Assembly: GCA_947044365.1 (NCBI GenBank)
Contig: OX345651.1
Location: forward strand, 3,029,926-3,093,925
Length of the DNA stretch: 64,000 nucleotides
Origin: Petrosia ficiformis
Taxonomy: Eukaryota > Porifera > Demospongiae > Haplosclerida > Petrosiidae
Direction: 5' to 3'
A model generated the notes under the pieces. That model made no database searches and had not been told where the DNA came from. It saw nothing but the letters and a program-made list of their open reading frames with translations. Below are positions 10,544-22,290 of the stretch, one piece after another; position 1 is the stretch's first letter, and each line of letters starts with the position of its first letter. The position numbers and the translations under genes were made by a program.

Positions 10544-13156
10544 ACTATTTCCTTGAACTGAAAGCTGAAAATTGTTCAAGTGTCCATCTAATTATTTTTC
10601 TGTCTCTACTGCAGCATTCCTGGCATTCACGATTACTGTTATAATATAATGGTAATAAAATAATCATCCATGCACTCTATAACATCATAACTTACATCTA
10701 TATATACATTTCTCTGATTTAAATCACACATTCACCTTATATTATAGTAAATTATATGAATTACTATCTGTTGATGCGTAACTATAATAGAAGTTATATA
10801 TTATAACTGTTACTACGTGTAACTTTACTTCTGGTTTGTAAATGAATTTCCTAATTGTTTATTTTAACCCTTGTTAATATCTAATGAATCTCTATGTATA
10901 TATGTTAGCATATTCGTGGTCACATATCTTTGTTATTAAGATAGTACATATACTCACTACTAATTATAAACTGTCACTTTAACCTTCCTCCTCATTGCGA
11001 ATTATTATAAACATCTCCTCAACATTGCATGCACTAAAATTATTTCTAATTTTAATTGTACTGTAACATTCTGTTTTGTCTCATGTAGCAGCCAAAGAGG
11101 AAATGACTGCTATACAAGACTACATTCTGTTATGACACTGTCAATTAACATTTACATATAGTTGAAACCTTCTAATGTTCCGCAATTGAATATAATGTAC
11201 ATTTTAGACATTCAAAATAATTATTCTAATAAACCAGTCTAGGTAATTAAGCACTTATGAAAAATAGATTTTTCTATACCATATTAAGGAAACAATTTAA
11301 TATGCACCACCAGTGCCAACTGCTTAGTTTGCTTTCTGGAGTTTTTGGACTTGATATTATTATGATGCTGTAATGTAATTTATATTAGAGATTGTGCAAG
11401 AAGGAGTATACAAATGATCCTGTAATGTAATTAGAGATTGTGCAAGAAGGAGTATACAAATGATCCTGTAATGTACATTAGAGATTGTCTAAAAAGGAGT
11501 ATACAAGCAAGCACCACATTCATAGTTCATTCATACTATTGTTATAAATACTAAATATTTATACAGTATGGACGTAGCAGGTCTACAGAATATTGGGAGT
11601 AGAGTCTATACATAATATTATAAGGCTTACCTCCTAAATTTGCTGAAGACGGAAGGCATACTAAAAATTGAGATAGTTAAAAAACGTTTAGATTTTGACT
11701 GATCATTTTTTAGTATACTTTGTATACATATAATTATAATATTTATGTTCATATTTATAATTATTATATATAATGTAATCCACAGTACATAGTTACTCTT
11801 GGATAGTTAGTATGAATCAATAATAAATAATGAGGAGAAGGGGGACTAAATCTGTGTGCAAATCAGTCATTATTATTAACAAATTAAAGCATAACACACT
11901 ACAACAATACTCAAAACAAACTCATGGAAATATATTTGGGCCATTTTGGGGGTAGCCCATAGCTCTCCCTCCATTCCATCCCTTATGGTGTCAATGGGTG
12001 GATAAAAATCTAAGATATAAATGTGTTTCAACTTCCTCATTTTTAGCTCTATAAATATACTATTAAATATAATATAATATATTATGGTGAATTAGTTTGG
12101 TGTGGAATTAAGAGCTAGTGTTGTTTTAGTTAAGTATACTGAACTATAACTAAAACTCTTTTTAGTAAGGCACTTTGACTTTAAGTTAACTAAACTATAA
12201 CAATTACAGGTCTATTATAATAATTATAACTAACTAAAAATGGCCAATAATGAACACTTCTACATAGTTAACTAAATCTAAAACTCTTTTACCGAGCCCA
12301 ATATAACACTAAAACTAAAACAGTGATAAACTAGTCATACTATAACTATAACTAAAACTGGTCATTACAGTCATACTGAAATAACACTAGGCCAAGAGCC
12401 ACTATATAGTAGCTATTCAGAAAAGTATATTCAGGTTGTTCTAAGGAAGCCATGTATGTATGGTTACTATGACAACACTTTAGCAATATGATGTCCTTAT
12501 GAACACATATTCGTACTCAATAATAAATAATGACTGATGTTTATAATTCACCTCTAAATTGTGGTTCAATTCACAAATTAAAAACTGTGGGTGTGGCAGT
12601 TTTGGAATCAGTGTCAATTCCAGTCTTCCAGAATAGGTACTTGACTAATTCAATTGACATTGGAGAATAAACAAGCACTTCTGGTATCAAATCGCCCATC
12701 ATTAATTCAAGAATCATTGAAGAATGAACCTGCATTCTAGAAGTTTAAGCATCCAACTGGAATATTTCCTGAGTTTCAGCCTCAGACTGTCTAAGCTTAA
12801 GGTTTATTTAAATTTTGGCCTGATTTTATTCTGAACCAGTAGAAACCACTCACTATTATAGACCAGTGTTTATACTATAACTACAGCCAAACTTCAATGA
12901 AGAAGGTTTAACCTGGTTATAGTGTATCATTGCAAAAAATAAAATTGTTAAACCCAACAATTGGAGTTATTTTAACATAAGTGCACGTGAATTATCAACA
13001 ATTGGAGTTATTTTAACATAAGTGCATGTGAGTTTAGTTAATTACTGTATAATTTATGTTGCACCTACCACTTGAGTAACTTGCCTACATAACTGACAGT
13101 TTGTGTAAGTATAATTAGACAGACTGCAGGCTCTTTGTAAACTTCATGCTTTCAAA
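10544..13156. other. Long AT-rich gene-free stretch
   Basis: No gene found. It contains the triple repeat at 11366-11506, several runs of taactaaa-like simple sequence (12120-12380), and a pair of direct repeats at about 12955-13025 (a caattggagttattttaaca motif twice). The last 100 bp should hold the promoter of the receptor gene that starts at 13157; I see no clear TATA box. Confidence 0.5.
11366..11506. repeat. Three tandem copies of a ~50 bp unit
   Basis: The unit contains cctgtaatgtaatt, then tagagattgtgcaag, then aaggagtatacaa. Copies two and three are nearly identical; copy one has a few extra bases. Confidence 0.8.
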
Positions 13157-16100
13157 ATGTTTACTTTGTTTTTCATCTTGTATGTGTGTGTCTATACAGC
13201 TGTTGGCACTTGTCCTCCAGATTCAGGTAAGTGTAATAGTATATTATTTACAATATCAATGAGACTATGGTACAGGAATATATTTGACTCTACATGAAGA
13301 GTGTAGATGCAATGGTACATTCTTCAGAGATATTGATTTATATATCAATGGAGATCGAAATGATGATCTCCATTGTGTGTTACCTGGTGAGACACTGGAT
13401 GGAGGAGAGTGGTTGAGACCTGATGGACAACCTGTCAATTGTAATGATGTTACTGGTCTTGATCCTTTTCTTTGTACTAACACTACTAGTCCTAATGCCA
13501 CTATCACTCTTTACTTGAAGGATGATGAAGACTTTGCTCCTTTTGGACCTGGTAATAGTGGTATTGAATTACAGTACAAGTGTTGTCTGCCCACTAGTTG
13601 TTCTGATCCTAATACTAACATCATGGTTATTAATGTATTTGGTGAGTACTTTACAACTCCAATAAAACTGGTATTTTTAGATATTTTTACAGATCGTATG
13701 TATATATCAGAAATATACGTTGATCTTCCATCTAATGTAAGTATTATTCCACAAAGCTACACTATACATTGCGTGGTAATGGTAGGAGAATTTCCTTTTT
13801 TTCACTCATTTGATCTTAAACACTTTTATGAAGGTAATCCAGACATTCAGCTCAATGCATCATATTGTGATAATCAGTCAGGATATAACTGTGTAGTTAG
13901 CAGCCAACTACACTATGGTGGAAATGTTTTTTACTATGATGAAACACTAACTGTTTACTGGGAAGCAAAGAATATCAGTAGTGGAGCCTTTGTGAATACT
14001 GCATTTACAGGTACTGGTGATCATAAACATCGATGTACTGCTGTAGATGAAGAAGTTAAAAGAAATGCCTACCTTACAATAGCTGGTAAGTTATTGTATC
14101 AATTGTTTAGTTAATGAATTTATACTTTCAGCTCCCAGTTCATCACCCTCTATTCCCAAACTGATCAGTAATACCCTCACTAGTATCACTATCGATTGGA
14201 CATATCCTAATGTATCTGATACTGATGGGTATGTAGTCAATGCTAGCAGTCTCAGTGACTATGTGATACAACAGGTGAATGGAAGTAGTGTTAGTGAGAC
14301 TACACTAAATGGACTGGTACCAGGAACAACTTATAACATCACAGTCAGGGCTTATCAAGATTTACTAGGACCAGCTAGTCAACTACTTTCAGTAGAAACA
14401 CTAAATGGTAGGAGTATGCATGTTCTCAAATTGATCTGATTTCTTAATCATAAATATTATTGTTATAGCTCTATAAATATTGTAACATCTTCAGCAGATA
14501 CTCAATATGACATTGCAATAAAATGTAAAAAATAATTATAATTTTATTCTTCTTTACCTCATAGTTCATTTATCATATACCATTGATGGAATTAATACAA
14601 TCGTTAGTTGGGAAGCTCATATAAGTGGAGGTAACATAACTGGTTATGTCATCATATACACATACTGTGATGGAGAAGATAAGTATGCACTAAATAAAAC
14701 ATCAACACAGTACACAATCATTGGATTGGACCATAGTGTAATAAATAATATCACTATTGTTGCTTCAAATATTCTGGCAAATTCGTCAGCAAGTATATTG
14801 ACAAATATCATTGGTGAGGAAAAATAAATAATCATATTTATATAATATACTAATTAAAATTGAAAGGGTTATATGTACATAATTTATAACATCCGTTGTA
14901 TCTAAATTACTGTGGGATTCTTTATTATGTCATGGACTTTATATACTAGTTAATATTATATTCTCAGGAGCATAATTATTATTAATATTGTATTGAAACT
15001 TGTGTAACCAAGTGAGGGTTTATAGTGATATAACCAAAACAACCCAGTAGTTTTTAGTTTGGATAATCCATGTTTTTTCATAGCTTCACCACCTCCACCG
15101 CCTAATATATCTGCTGTGATGTTAAATTATAATGTAATACAAGTGAAATGGAGTAAAATACCTTGTGAAGATCGTGGTAACATCATCATGTACACTGTGC
15201 GTGTATTAACAAATTCAAATGTCATGTTCATACTCAATGTTAGTGGGGATAGTTACAGCACAGTACTGGCTAATCTACCATCTAATACAACGTATATTAT
15301 AAGTGTTGCTACATGGAACCATATTGGAGTCGGAAAATTCAGTAATAGTACAAAAGTTGTTATTCCACAAGCAGGTATGGATATTTGCATTTCTTAATCC
15401 TTTCTTGTATAATAATATTGGTATACATATTCAGATACTATGGTACCTGTAACATCAGAAGATGTTAGTGAAGTTTCTCCGTCAATTACCAATATCAACA
15501 AAGGTATGTGAATGCTATATTCAATGAATTGGGGAGGGTTCTTTCACTTTAAAAATTAATGGGTTATTTTAATCCTCATAATATCCTTCTGAGGTATAAT
15601 TATTATTGTAATTCATATTCAATTATCTGTTGAGAACAAAGTTATTTGTTGACAAACAACAGATATCATATTTTTAAAAACTAATAACATTCATGTGTAT
15701 AATTGTACTCAACAGATAATTTCAATATGACATGTAACTTTATATGTATGTTTTATACTAGTCAGTATAGACAAAAAAACGAAAGAAACTAGCACTTGTA
15801 AATATTACCTAACAGGAAAACATATCCGCATTCATTTAATCTCAGAAGGATATTATTGAAACCAAATGGGGGTAAAATAACACTGTCATTTTTACAGTGT
15901 TAGCACACAAAATGATTACGTAACTTTCCACCAAATTGGGAAGAGTAATGACATTCACTTATTATCAATTATGTTCTATTACTGTATTCTATGCATGCAT
16001 ATAGCACTATAAGTAAAGTGCTTAGGATAACATAATAATTGGATGTAGAGGATAACAGCTCTTTGATTTATGAAAACTCTTCACAGTTGACAGTAATTCC

Positions 16101-16651
16101 TCAAATGATAACTCGGCAGTTAGTCATATTCTGGGAGCATTGGTTGGCGTCTTAGCTGTTGCTCTGATAGGATGTATTACTGCAATAATAATCCTCAGCA
16201 TATTGTACAAAAAGCAAAGGTTGGTGTTAATTTTGTACATGGTAACTTAATAATTGTTTTCTGTAGAAATAGAGTACTTCTGATTGAATCAAACCAGCAG
16301 GCTAGAAAGTAAAACTACAACACTTTATAATTATATCTATTTAAAAATATTCATGATAATTACAGAACCCAAGGCGAAAATTGTGCTGTACACATGGGAA
16401 CATCTCTTAGCACTGACTATGAAATGTAAGGCAAACAACTAGAATAAAGCTATGTATATAAGTTAATTATTGTTTTTGATTTAGAGGAATAGTTTAAAGG
16501 TTTTACAACTTATATACAGGAAATCCATATTTCACTATACTCCCACAGGTCTAGTGACAAGATAGAGATGCAAACATGTGAACCATATGGTCTACACAAA
16601 ATTACAACTCCTAATACAGTGATCTATGATGTTCCTGATTGTAATAACTGA
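13157..16651 (+). CDS. Type I transmembrane receptor with fibronectin III domains, ~700 aa
   Basis: Ten exons: 13157-13226, 13276-14085, 14132-14407, 14565-14813, 15084-15374, 15435-15503, 16087-16219, 16267-16308, 16366-16425, 16549-16651. The joined length, 2103 nt, is divisible by three. The first six introns are phase 1. Exon 1 encodes a signal peptide (MFTLFFILYVCVYTAVG). Exon 2 is a Cys-containing ectodomain, perhaps Ig-like. Exons 3, 4 and 5 are each one FN3-like domain (residues about 294-385, 386-468, 469-565). Exon 6 is a stalk; exon 7 carries a membrane helix (about 603-628). The tail has tyrosines in TDYEMS, EPYGLH and VIYDVP (about 665, 680, 693), which look like SH2-binding or phosphorylation sites. 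No kinase or phosphatase domain follows. A 51-nt in-frame stretch at 13640-13690 has splice-like ends and might be an optional intron. The ligand is unknown. Confidence 0.8.
15504..16086. other. Long intron of the receptor gene
   Basis: 583 bp, the longest intron in this gene and roughly ten times the usual length here. It contains an inverted-repeat-like segment (about 15580-15850, tracts with atccttctgaggtataatta and its relative on the other side), which suggests an inserted element. No ORF of note. Confidence 0.5.
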
Positions 16652-17339
16652 TACATACCTTATACTAATGTTGTGTTCATTGCTACATACACAGACAGTT
16701 TTATTCTTGTATTGTAGTACGTATTATAAAGAAACAAGACTATATATTTGACCCTATATATATTTGAGGTAGGGAGTGGATAGATGGATAGGTAGGTTCC
16801 TGGAAGTGATAAGAAACAGTATGCAAACTTATGCTACATGGCAGAATCTTCGTCTTGAGTCTTGAGATCAATGAGATCATGCAGAAACCTCTCTGCTTAT
16901 ATACATAGATATAGCAAAATTGGTGATGAAAACAAATCGGGAGAAAAAATTGCATCAGCATAATTAAATGTTTATTGCAGAAATATATCGATACTCCTGC
17001 ACAGATCTGATTTTGAGGTGCCTTTGGTGTTCTTTTCATAGAATATGGATGCTCATTTGTTCTGATCACTCCTAAGAATCATATTACTTCTTCAGTAATT
17101 ATTTCTTTTTTTTTTCAATCAAATAGTAATTTTTAATCAAATAATCATTTTTATTATTGAATTAAAATTTATTTTCGTCTTTATACTACATTGATACAAG
17201 AAACGTTTCTTTCATTATACTACATCAATACATCGATCTTACATTTTTTTTCAACAATAAGATATTGATTCTCTCAATTGAAGTAGTGGCTTTAAGCTTT
17301 CTCCCATGACTGCTAGCTCTACCCATTTCATTTCATGAA
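16652..17339. other. Gene-free downstream region
   Basis: 3' flank of the receptor gene. A 109-codon minus-strand ORF (16740-17069) has no recognisable domain, no conserved copy in the window and low-complexity composition; I do not call it. The region from 17100 is strongly AT-rich. Confidence 0.4.
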
Positions 17340-17730
17340 CGTGATTAAGGCCAAAAAACTGTTTTGACTTTTGAGTGGTTTCTAATTTCTTCTTGATTTC
17401 AATACTGCATTTTTCATATTAGGAATTCTGTACTCTGGTAGGAGTTGTAATGCACACACACATATATAATATAATCTCAGATAATTGTAATGCGAAATTA
17501 TTGTAACATGAATACGTACATCAGTAATATTATAATATATAATAAAATTATAATCTCAGTATAGTAATTATTAGTCAAGTACTTGTCAGTAATCATTCTT
17601 GTTTCTCAATCACTTGTGGTGAGGGTTCTGCACTATGAGTGCATTATTATCATCAAGGGCTGATTAAATTAATATCATCCTGCATGATGACAATTTAATA
17701 ATACCATGCAGGATGCATGATATAATGAAT
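17340..17730. repeat. Repeat unit U, copy 1, left part
   Basis: Matches 25380-25770 and 26262-26600: a ttttgacttttgagtg segment, a cacatatataatataatctc segment and a catcctgcatgatgacaatt palindromic segment. It is interrupted at about 17717-17730 by element M1 and resumes at 20613. Confidence 0.75.
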
Positions 17731-18647
17731 ACCGTCGGGACGGGACCCTCGCCTACGTGGCAAGGTAATACAAACTATAATTTCGAAATATAATATGCCA
17801 AAAGATTATAATTATCATTGCTCGTTTGTATCGTCATATAATAATGAGAATGTTTACTTCAGATTGTTTAGTTTGTGTATAAAACATATTAAGTTATAAA
17901 ACCGTACTGGCATGTTAGTTTTTATAATAATATTATAATAGATATAGATATATATATATAATATATATATATATATAAATTATATAAACTAACATGTCAC
18001 TACTTATTACTTAGTATGATTATACTAGTCTCTTCCTTGTCTATACTATAAGTCTTACATTTTAGTCTCTGTATTATCTGAAAGAAGAAAGAAAGATCCT
18101 CAATTCGTCTTGTGAAATATTCCACAAAGACAGCATAGACAGGTCCTCAAAACTGCTGACGTTCGAGTAACGTGCACAGCACATGACTTGAAATTGAAAT
18201 AGGCGGAGTTTGAAAGTAATGGAGAATGCTTGGAGCCAGTACTCGATGTTGTAGCAACCACTACCCAAATTTTGTTTGCTTTTATGTAGTGCTTTGCTAG
18301 CGATAGTCATGATACAGGAGTAGTTATGTTTTGATGTGTCCAGATGCCTCCACGAGTCTTCTCAAGTCTAGAAACAGTAATCGTGAGTTATAAACATTGT
18401 GATAACTTTATAACCGAAAGGTTTAAGAAGAATTCCTACGTTATTTTTTTTCCTTGTATAATTTGAAGTCTACCAGTACCTCTTTTGAAATGTCAATGTT
18501 TTTATTTTTCCAGAAAAATTGCTAACACACACACAGGACAGCCATTAGCCGGAGAAAGTTATCCAATTAGTTGGGTGGGTGTTACAACTTACGCATGCGC
18601 ATTGCATTAAACATTATTAAAATATTAACGCTGAATATATTCACGCA

Positions 18648-20137
18648 ATGACGCTCTACAACATCACTGCATTACAACCTCCCGGTATCTTGAACACAGC
18701 AAACAATTGCTATTCTAGTAGCGTACTGCAATGTCTTCTAAATCATCCTATTTTCTTCGAGTTGTTTCAACTGAGTAAAGGTCGTGACAATTGTGAAACA
18801 TGCAAAAAATCAGGTAATCTTCTTACAAATTATATATATATATATATAATTATATATATTATATATATACATATATATATAGAATCATTATAAGTATAAT
18901 TATAAGAAATGAAGTAACTGTTTTTACATTAAAACACAGGAACATGTTTGGCAAAAATGATTGAAGAATTATGTGCCACATCTAAGTACAGCAGTGTGAC
19001 AAAAACACTTCCAACCGAGCCAATAGTTGAAATTCTAAGAGGTAAAAATGATAATTAATGATTTGACTACACAAGAACACAGTATTTCAATAGAAACACA
19101 TGAATCGTTTATTCCTGGTCAATACAATGATGCTCATGAATACTATATACAACTTATCAATAGGCTAATCGAAACAGCTACTATGGAGTAAGATACTTGT
19201 GTCATAAATTACAATGCATGTTGTGTAAAGACTAACCTTTCCTGTGACCTTCAATAATCAATTTTTCACAAGTAGTTACATTAATTAGTATGTATGACAA
19301 AGAAGATTGTGAAGCAAGCCTGTTTCTCTACAGTTACAGAAATAGGTGCAAATTACTGTTAATATTGTATAGTTTTATGTAGTCGTTGCAATGAAAGTAC
19401 TAGCAGTAGACAGATTTCAAGTGTATTTGAAATCAAAATAGATGTGAGTGTATTCTTCTAAGTGTAGACAAACTGATGAATACAATACAATTTCAGGAAA
19501 ATAAGAACGTCCACTTACAGGACTTGGTTTTGGATGAAATATATAAGTCAGAAATGCTTTCCGACTACAAATGTGGAAGGTATATATGTACAAGTACATG
19601 TATATGTATATATGTAAATATGTATATATGTATACATATACACAGAACAGTATGCACTAATTATGTATACATGTACATTTCACCCCAGCAATCAAGCGAT
19701 AATCCAGAAATCACTAACTATTATTATTTTAATCATGTGCTATCTCACAGAGATTGGAATCAAACTTCGACATTGGCCAAGAATTCATTTCTTTCTAAAC
19801 TGCACAAGTTAGACATACTTGCTTCACATTGTAAAAGTCTTGAAGATGCTTACTACCTGATAAAATTCTTCTCCACAAAGAAACGACGAACAAATTATAA
19901 TACAAGTACCACTCTTTCCAAACCTTCTTCAGCACAACTACAAGAAGTTAAAATAACTCTTGAAAAAGAACATCCTAGATATTGCAGTAGTTGTCTTAAA
20001 GAGGATAAAAATGCTACAGGGATAATAGAATGGATTCAATGTGATTTATGCCTTTTGTGGATTCACCTTTCATGCACAATACCAAGCTGACTACAATACC
20101 AACTCATTATACTTGTCATTTTTGTCATCAGAATTGA
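18648..20137 (+). pseudogene. Ubiquitin-protease-like (USP) and PHD-finger gene, probably decayed
   Basis: Proposed exons: 18648-18813, 18940-19041, 19076-19187, 19383-19443, 19497-19579, 19646-20090. Exon 1 has NTANNCYSSSVLQCL, which matches the USP Cys box including the catalytic Cys. Exon 3 has FIPGQYNDAHEYYIQLI, the USP QDAHEF motif. Exons 4-5 resemble the start of the USP finger region, with YKCG near the end of exon 5. The catalytic His box is not found. The last exon ends in a PHD-like zinc finger (CSSC, QCDLC, WIHLSC). The final CxxC (TCHFCHQN, 20111-20134) lies in another frame just past a stop at 20088-20090, so a small indel has cut the finger. One intron would be only 34 nt. The exon 3 to exon 4 junction may hide a further exon. 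Role unknown; captured host gene or element accessory gene. Confidence 0.6.
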
Positions 20138-20239
20138 GTATTTTGTAATTTAGTACTGTTATGTAAAGTTTTTAAATATAATTATTATATTGATGCTAAT
20201 ACCTTGATATACTTTGAGTACTGTTATGTAAAGTTTTAA

Positions 20240-20306
20240 AAAATATATAATATATATATATATAGATATATATATATATATATATAATATATATATATAT
20301 AATTAT
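20240..20306. repeat. TA dinucleotide tract
   Basis: Runs of alternating TA inside the USP/PHD element, flanked by two partial copies of a ttgatgctaataccttgata segment (about 20190 and 20312), so a short tandem duplication also occurred here. Confidence 0.8.
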
Positions 20307-20612
20307 TATAATGATGCTAATACCTTGATACACCTTTTAGCCACAATATAACAGTAAATGGTAATTAACAGCAAATGGTAATTGTAGAGTTTTAAAATAT
20401 AATTTTATTGCTATATAATACCTTCATACACCACAATAAAACAGGTATAGACTCACTAACGGTACGGCTGCATAGACTAACCATGCCCAATATTGCCCAC
20501 TCAATTAATTGGATAACTTTCTCCGGCTAATGGCTGTCCACACACAGACACACAGACACACAGACAAAACGATTACCGTACCCTTCCGCCTACGCTACGC
20601 GGCGAGGGTAAT

Positions 20613-20900
20613 TACATGTATCACAAGGGCTGTCCTGATGATGATGTAAATATCTGGCATGGTAAATATAGTGCTAATACTGTCATCCTGATATCATAAT
20701 TAAGCACTTTGTACCAAATTATTTGGTGCAAAGTGCTAGATGACATCATAAATGATTAAAGTATTATTAATTTTAAACTTATCAAGTCTTACTATAAGCT
20801 TGAACTCTTAACCTCTCAACCTAAACACCTGTAATTCTAAACTCTATAATTGAATAACCACATTTAATATAAACTGTAATATCATATCTGCATGTCTGTT
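20613..20900. repeat. Repeat unit U, copy 1, right part
   Basis: Continues the unit interrupted at 17730. Matches 25770-26060 and 26610-26870, including a tcctgatgatgatgtaaata segment and the palindrome around accaaattatttggtgcaaa. Confidence 0.75.
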
Positions 20901-20931
20901 CAATATTTGTTAATTCTGGTGTATGTATCAC

Positions 20932-20935
<4 letters not shown>

Positions 20936-20966
<31 letters not shown>

Positions 20967-21131
20967 GTATGTATGTATGTATGTATGTATGTATGTATGT
21001 ATATATGTATGTATGTATATATGTATGGTATGTATGTATGTATGTATGTATGTATATATGTATGTATATATGTATGCATGTATGTATATATATGTATGTA
21101 TGTATGTATATATGTATGTATGTATATATGT
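20936..21131. repeat. GTAT tetranucleotide microsatellite
   Basis: About 195 bp of (GTAT)n with scattered variants such as gtatatat. It produces long spurious Met-Tyr-Val-Cys or Tyr-Ile-His-Thr reading frames on both strands. Confidence 0.95.
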
Positions 21132-21145
21132 AAACTATGTATACA

Positions 21146-22290
21146 AGAATAATAAAAAACATTTTCAATAAAAATGAAAGAAGATGTAGGGATGTCAAAA
21201 CCCAAAAAGCAAGCAAACAAGGTTGGGAAGCTAACTTAGGACCCAAAATTAAACAAACCACTTCCATATAACCCTACATAAGTGCTTACACCTCTGTACA
21301 AAGAGCTGTAATTATGTAGGGTTATATGGAAGTGGTTTGTTTAATTTTGGGTCCTAAGTTAGCTTCCCAACCTTGTTTGCTTGCTTTTTGGGTTTTGACA
21401 TCCCTACATCTTCTTTCATTTTTATTGAAAATGTTTTTTATTATTCTTGTTTTCATTGATTTTTTTCTAAACGATGTGAATGTTTTTTTAGATTGCAGAA
21501 ATACTATATATCATTATGAAATCATGCAATCAAAAATGCATTAAAATTTGTTCATCAATGAAGGTCAGTCTTTTGTTTATGTATTGATTATCATTCTCTT
21601 TCACTTACAGATGATGTATATTCTCTATTCACTTACATCACTGTCTGCAGTCCTACAAGAAGTAGTGTCAGTCACTGTGTCAACCATTCAGTATTCCAAT
21701 GCTTATCATAGTATACAATATTATTATACAATTGCTTTAATATTAATAATTATTATATTCATTATTAGTATTTGCTCACAAACTCACAAATGTTATTACA
21801 ATGCCAAACACTTCCACCTTTTCAGCTTCCATGTTAAGAGTATACAAATGCGCATGCGTAATTAAATTCCACTTAGGAAAATGGCGTCCAATTCCAGATC
21901 AAATCTTTGTAGTCGTTGAGACTGTCTTCTTTCATAGTATCTGAAGATATCATCTCAATACTTTACGACCAGAATTTTACTATAAATGCGACGGGAATGG
22001 TGCTAGAATCATCGTGATAGGTCAACAAACAAAAAAATGATTTGTCTGGAAAATAATAATATTAATAATAATAATATGATGAAGATTTTGCCAGTTTTGC
22101 CACTCGCCGGTTCTCTACCTTAACAATAATCTTCAGCCATCTAGAAGGTATTGGTAGTCATAAAAACACTAGATATAAACAGGCATGTGTGTATAGAAAC
22201 TTATGTGTATATATTACCAGAGATTTCAGCTCATCACTTGCAATTGAAATGCATGGGCGGCCATTTTTTTTCCGTGCCATCCCTACATAG
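21146..22290. mobile_element. TAGGGATG-ended element with foldback end, copy 2
   Basis: Inverse-orientation relative of 7671-8312. The 21146-21450 segment folds on itself through gatgtagggatgtcaaaacc and its inverse. The interior continues to a gtgccatccctacata end at about 22285. It is longer than copy 1, which seems internally deleted. ORFs across it (21326-21544, 21548-21865) contain no domain I recognise. Confidence 0.5.

Larger units (their letters stand above)
18536..20539. mobile_element. 2.0 kb TIR element carrying a USP/PHD gene
   Basis: Terminal inverted repeats are perfect over 34 bp (18536-18569 and 20506-20539), beginning ggacagccattagccggag, and continue imperfectly for about ten more bases. 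The host copy is M1. In M1 copy b the same AC-rich site is uninterrupted (about 5700-5735), which defines the insertion boundaries. Flanks are acacaca on both sides, consistent with a duplication of up to 7 bp but ambiguous inside a microsatellite. No transposase is visible, so the element is probably non-autonomous and its superfamily unknown. Confidence 0.8.
17731..20612 (+). mobile_element. Element M1, copy c, containing a second inserted element
   Basis: Left part 17731-18535, right part 20540-20612, with the 2.0 kb USP/PHD element between them. The left end reads accgtcgggacgggaccctc and the right end ggcgagggtaat, as in copies a and b. Copy c lies inside repeat unit U; unit copies at 25.4 and 26.3 kb are continuous across this site, so they show the pre-insertion state. 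An AT dinucleotide-rich core lies at 17930-18000. Confidence 0.7.

Noticed and set aside
16740..17069. 109-codon minus-strand ORF
   Set aside because: No domain, low complexity, no second copy, no promoter; could be chance in AT-rich DNA.
20821..21267. Long ORFs rich in Tyr-Ile-His-Thr or Met-Tyr-Val-Cys here and at 34.1, 41.5, 49.4, 50.7 and 63.7 kb
   Set aside because: They are translations of GTAT/CATA microsatellites, open on both strands because the 4-nt unit lacks stops. No start context or domain.
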